From NCBI GenBank assembly GCA_021799405.1, contig JAJZAL010000156.1, positions 1 through 12,498 on the forward strand: a stretch of DNA of 12,498 bases. The letters run 5' to 3'. The translations under genes were made by a program, and so were the position numbers. How positions within the stretch are numbered: position 1 is the stretch's first letter; every line of letters begins with the position of its first letter. Below the pieces are notes generated by a model. That model did no database searches. It was given only the letters and a program-made list of their open reading frames with translations, and was not told where the DNA came from. Positions 12,377 through 12,498 of the stretch are shown piece after piece. Origin of the DNA: Acidobacteriota bacterium. GTDB lineage: Bacteria > Acidobacteriota > Terriglobia > Terriglobales > Acidobacteriaceae.

Positions 12377-12498
12377 CTGCCCAGCCAATTGCTTGCCCGC
12401 AAGTCGATCGATAAGCTGATCCGGGACGCCGAGGAGCCCGAGCATGCGCTGCGCAAGAGCCTGGGCCCCTGGTCGCTCACCGCGCTCGGCATCGGCGC
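12377..12498 (+). CDS. Amino-acid permease, APC superfamily, 5' part only
   Basis: The frame runs to the window end and encodes LARKSIDKLI, then DAEEPEHALRKSLGPW and SLTALGIG. This is the typical cytoplasmic N-terminus and beginning of the first membrane helix of cationic amino-acid transporter-type APC permeases. The rest, expected to be about 450 residues with 12 or more helices, lies outside. The start is unclear: there is no ATG or GTG in frame. CTG at 12377 stands 7 bases after a GAGGAG Shine-Dalgarno sequence (12364-12369); ATT at 12371 and TTG at 12389 are alternatives. Substrate cannot be predicted from this fragment. Confidence 0.8.
   Translation, partial: MPSQLLARKSIDKLIRDAEEPEHALRKSLGPWSLTALGIG

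Overview
The window is about 12.5 kb of GC-rich bacterial chromosome. Gene content, gene order and protein style point to Acidobacteriota, probably the Terriglobia/Acidobacteriaceae group. This is inferred from the site-2 protease-trpS-scpA-scpB-rluB order and from several small proteins of acidobacterial style; no rRNA or tRNA gene is present to confirm it. I see no phage, transposase, CRISPR or toxin-antitoxin module.

Layout. Bases 110-7923 hold a housekeeping cluster, all on the + strand: an M50 site-2 protease-like membrane protein, tryptophanyl-tRNA synthetase (trpS), kleisin ScpA (overlapping trpS by 4 nt), a PiT-type phosphate transporter, ScpB and an RluB/RsuA-type pseudouridine synthase. 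The phosphate transporter sits between scpA and scpB with its own 0.5 kb upstream region, which holds a candidate promoter, two back-to-back hairpins and a 46-codon reading frame that ends directly against the transporter start codon. From 7924 to 8303 there is a non-coding stretch with three 19-bp iterons. It is followed by a possible small orphan gene (8304-8648), msrA (8761-9240), a convergent uncharacterised polytopic membrane protein (complement 9265-10086) and a Maf-type nucleotide pyrophosphatase (10300-10920). The last 1.6 kb holds a cold-shock protein gene with a long leader and a strong terminator hairpin, a small minus-strand gene resembling the omega subunit of RNA polymerase, a divergent 51-codon very basic protein, a pair of inverted heptanucleotide tandem repeats, and the 5' end of an APC-family amino-acid permease cut by the window edge.

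How the genes work together. trpS, scpA, scpB and rluB form a growth/chromosome-segregation/ribosome-maturation group. ScpA and ScpB are the non-SMC subunits of bacterial condensin, and both carry long charged extensions here, as does RluB. The later genes are single-gene units: oxidative protein repair (MsrA), nucleotide-pool or division control (Maf), cold shock (Csp) and perhaps RNA polymerase (omega-like). The most interesting points are the interrupted scpA-scpB pair with its structured pit leader, the acidic insertion inside the first ScpB winged helix, the basic tail of RluB, the omega-like gene paired with a tiny basic protein, the iterons and the heptamer repeats. Nothing here is a proven new system.
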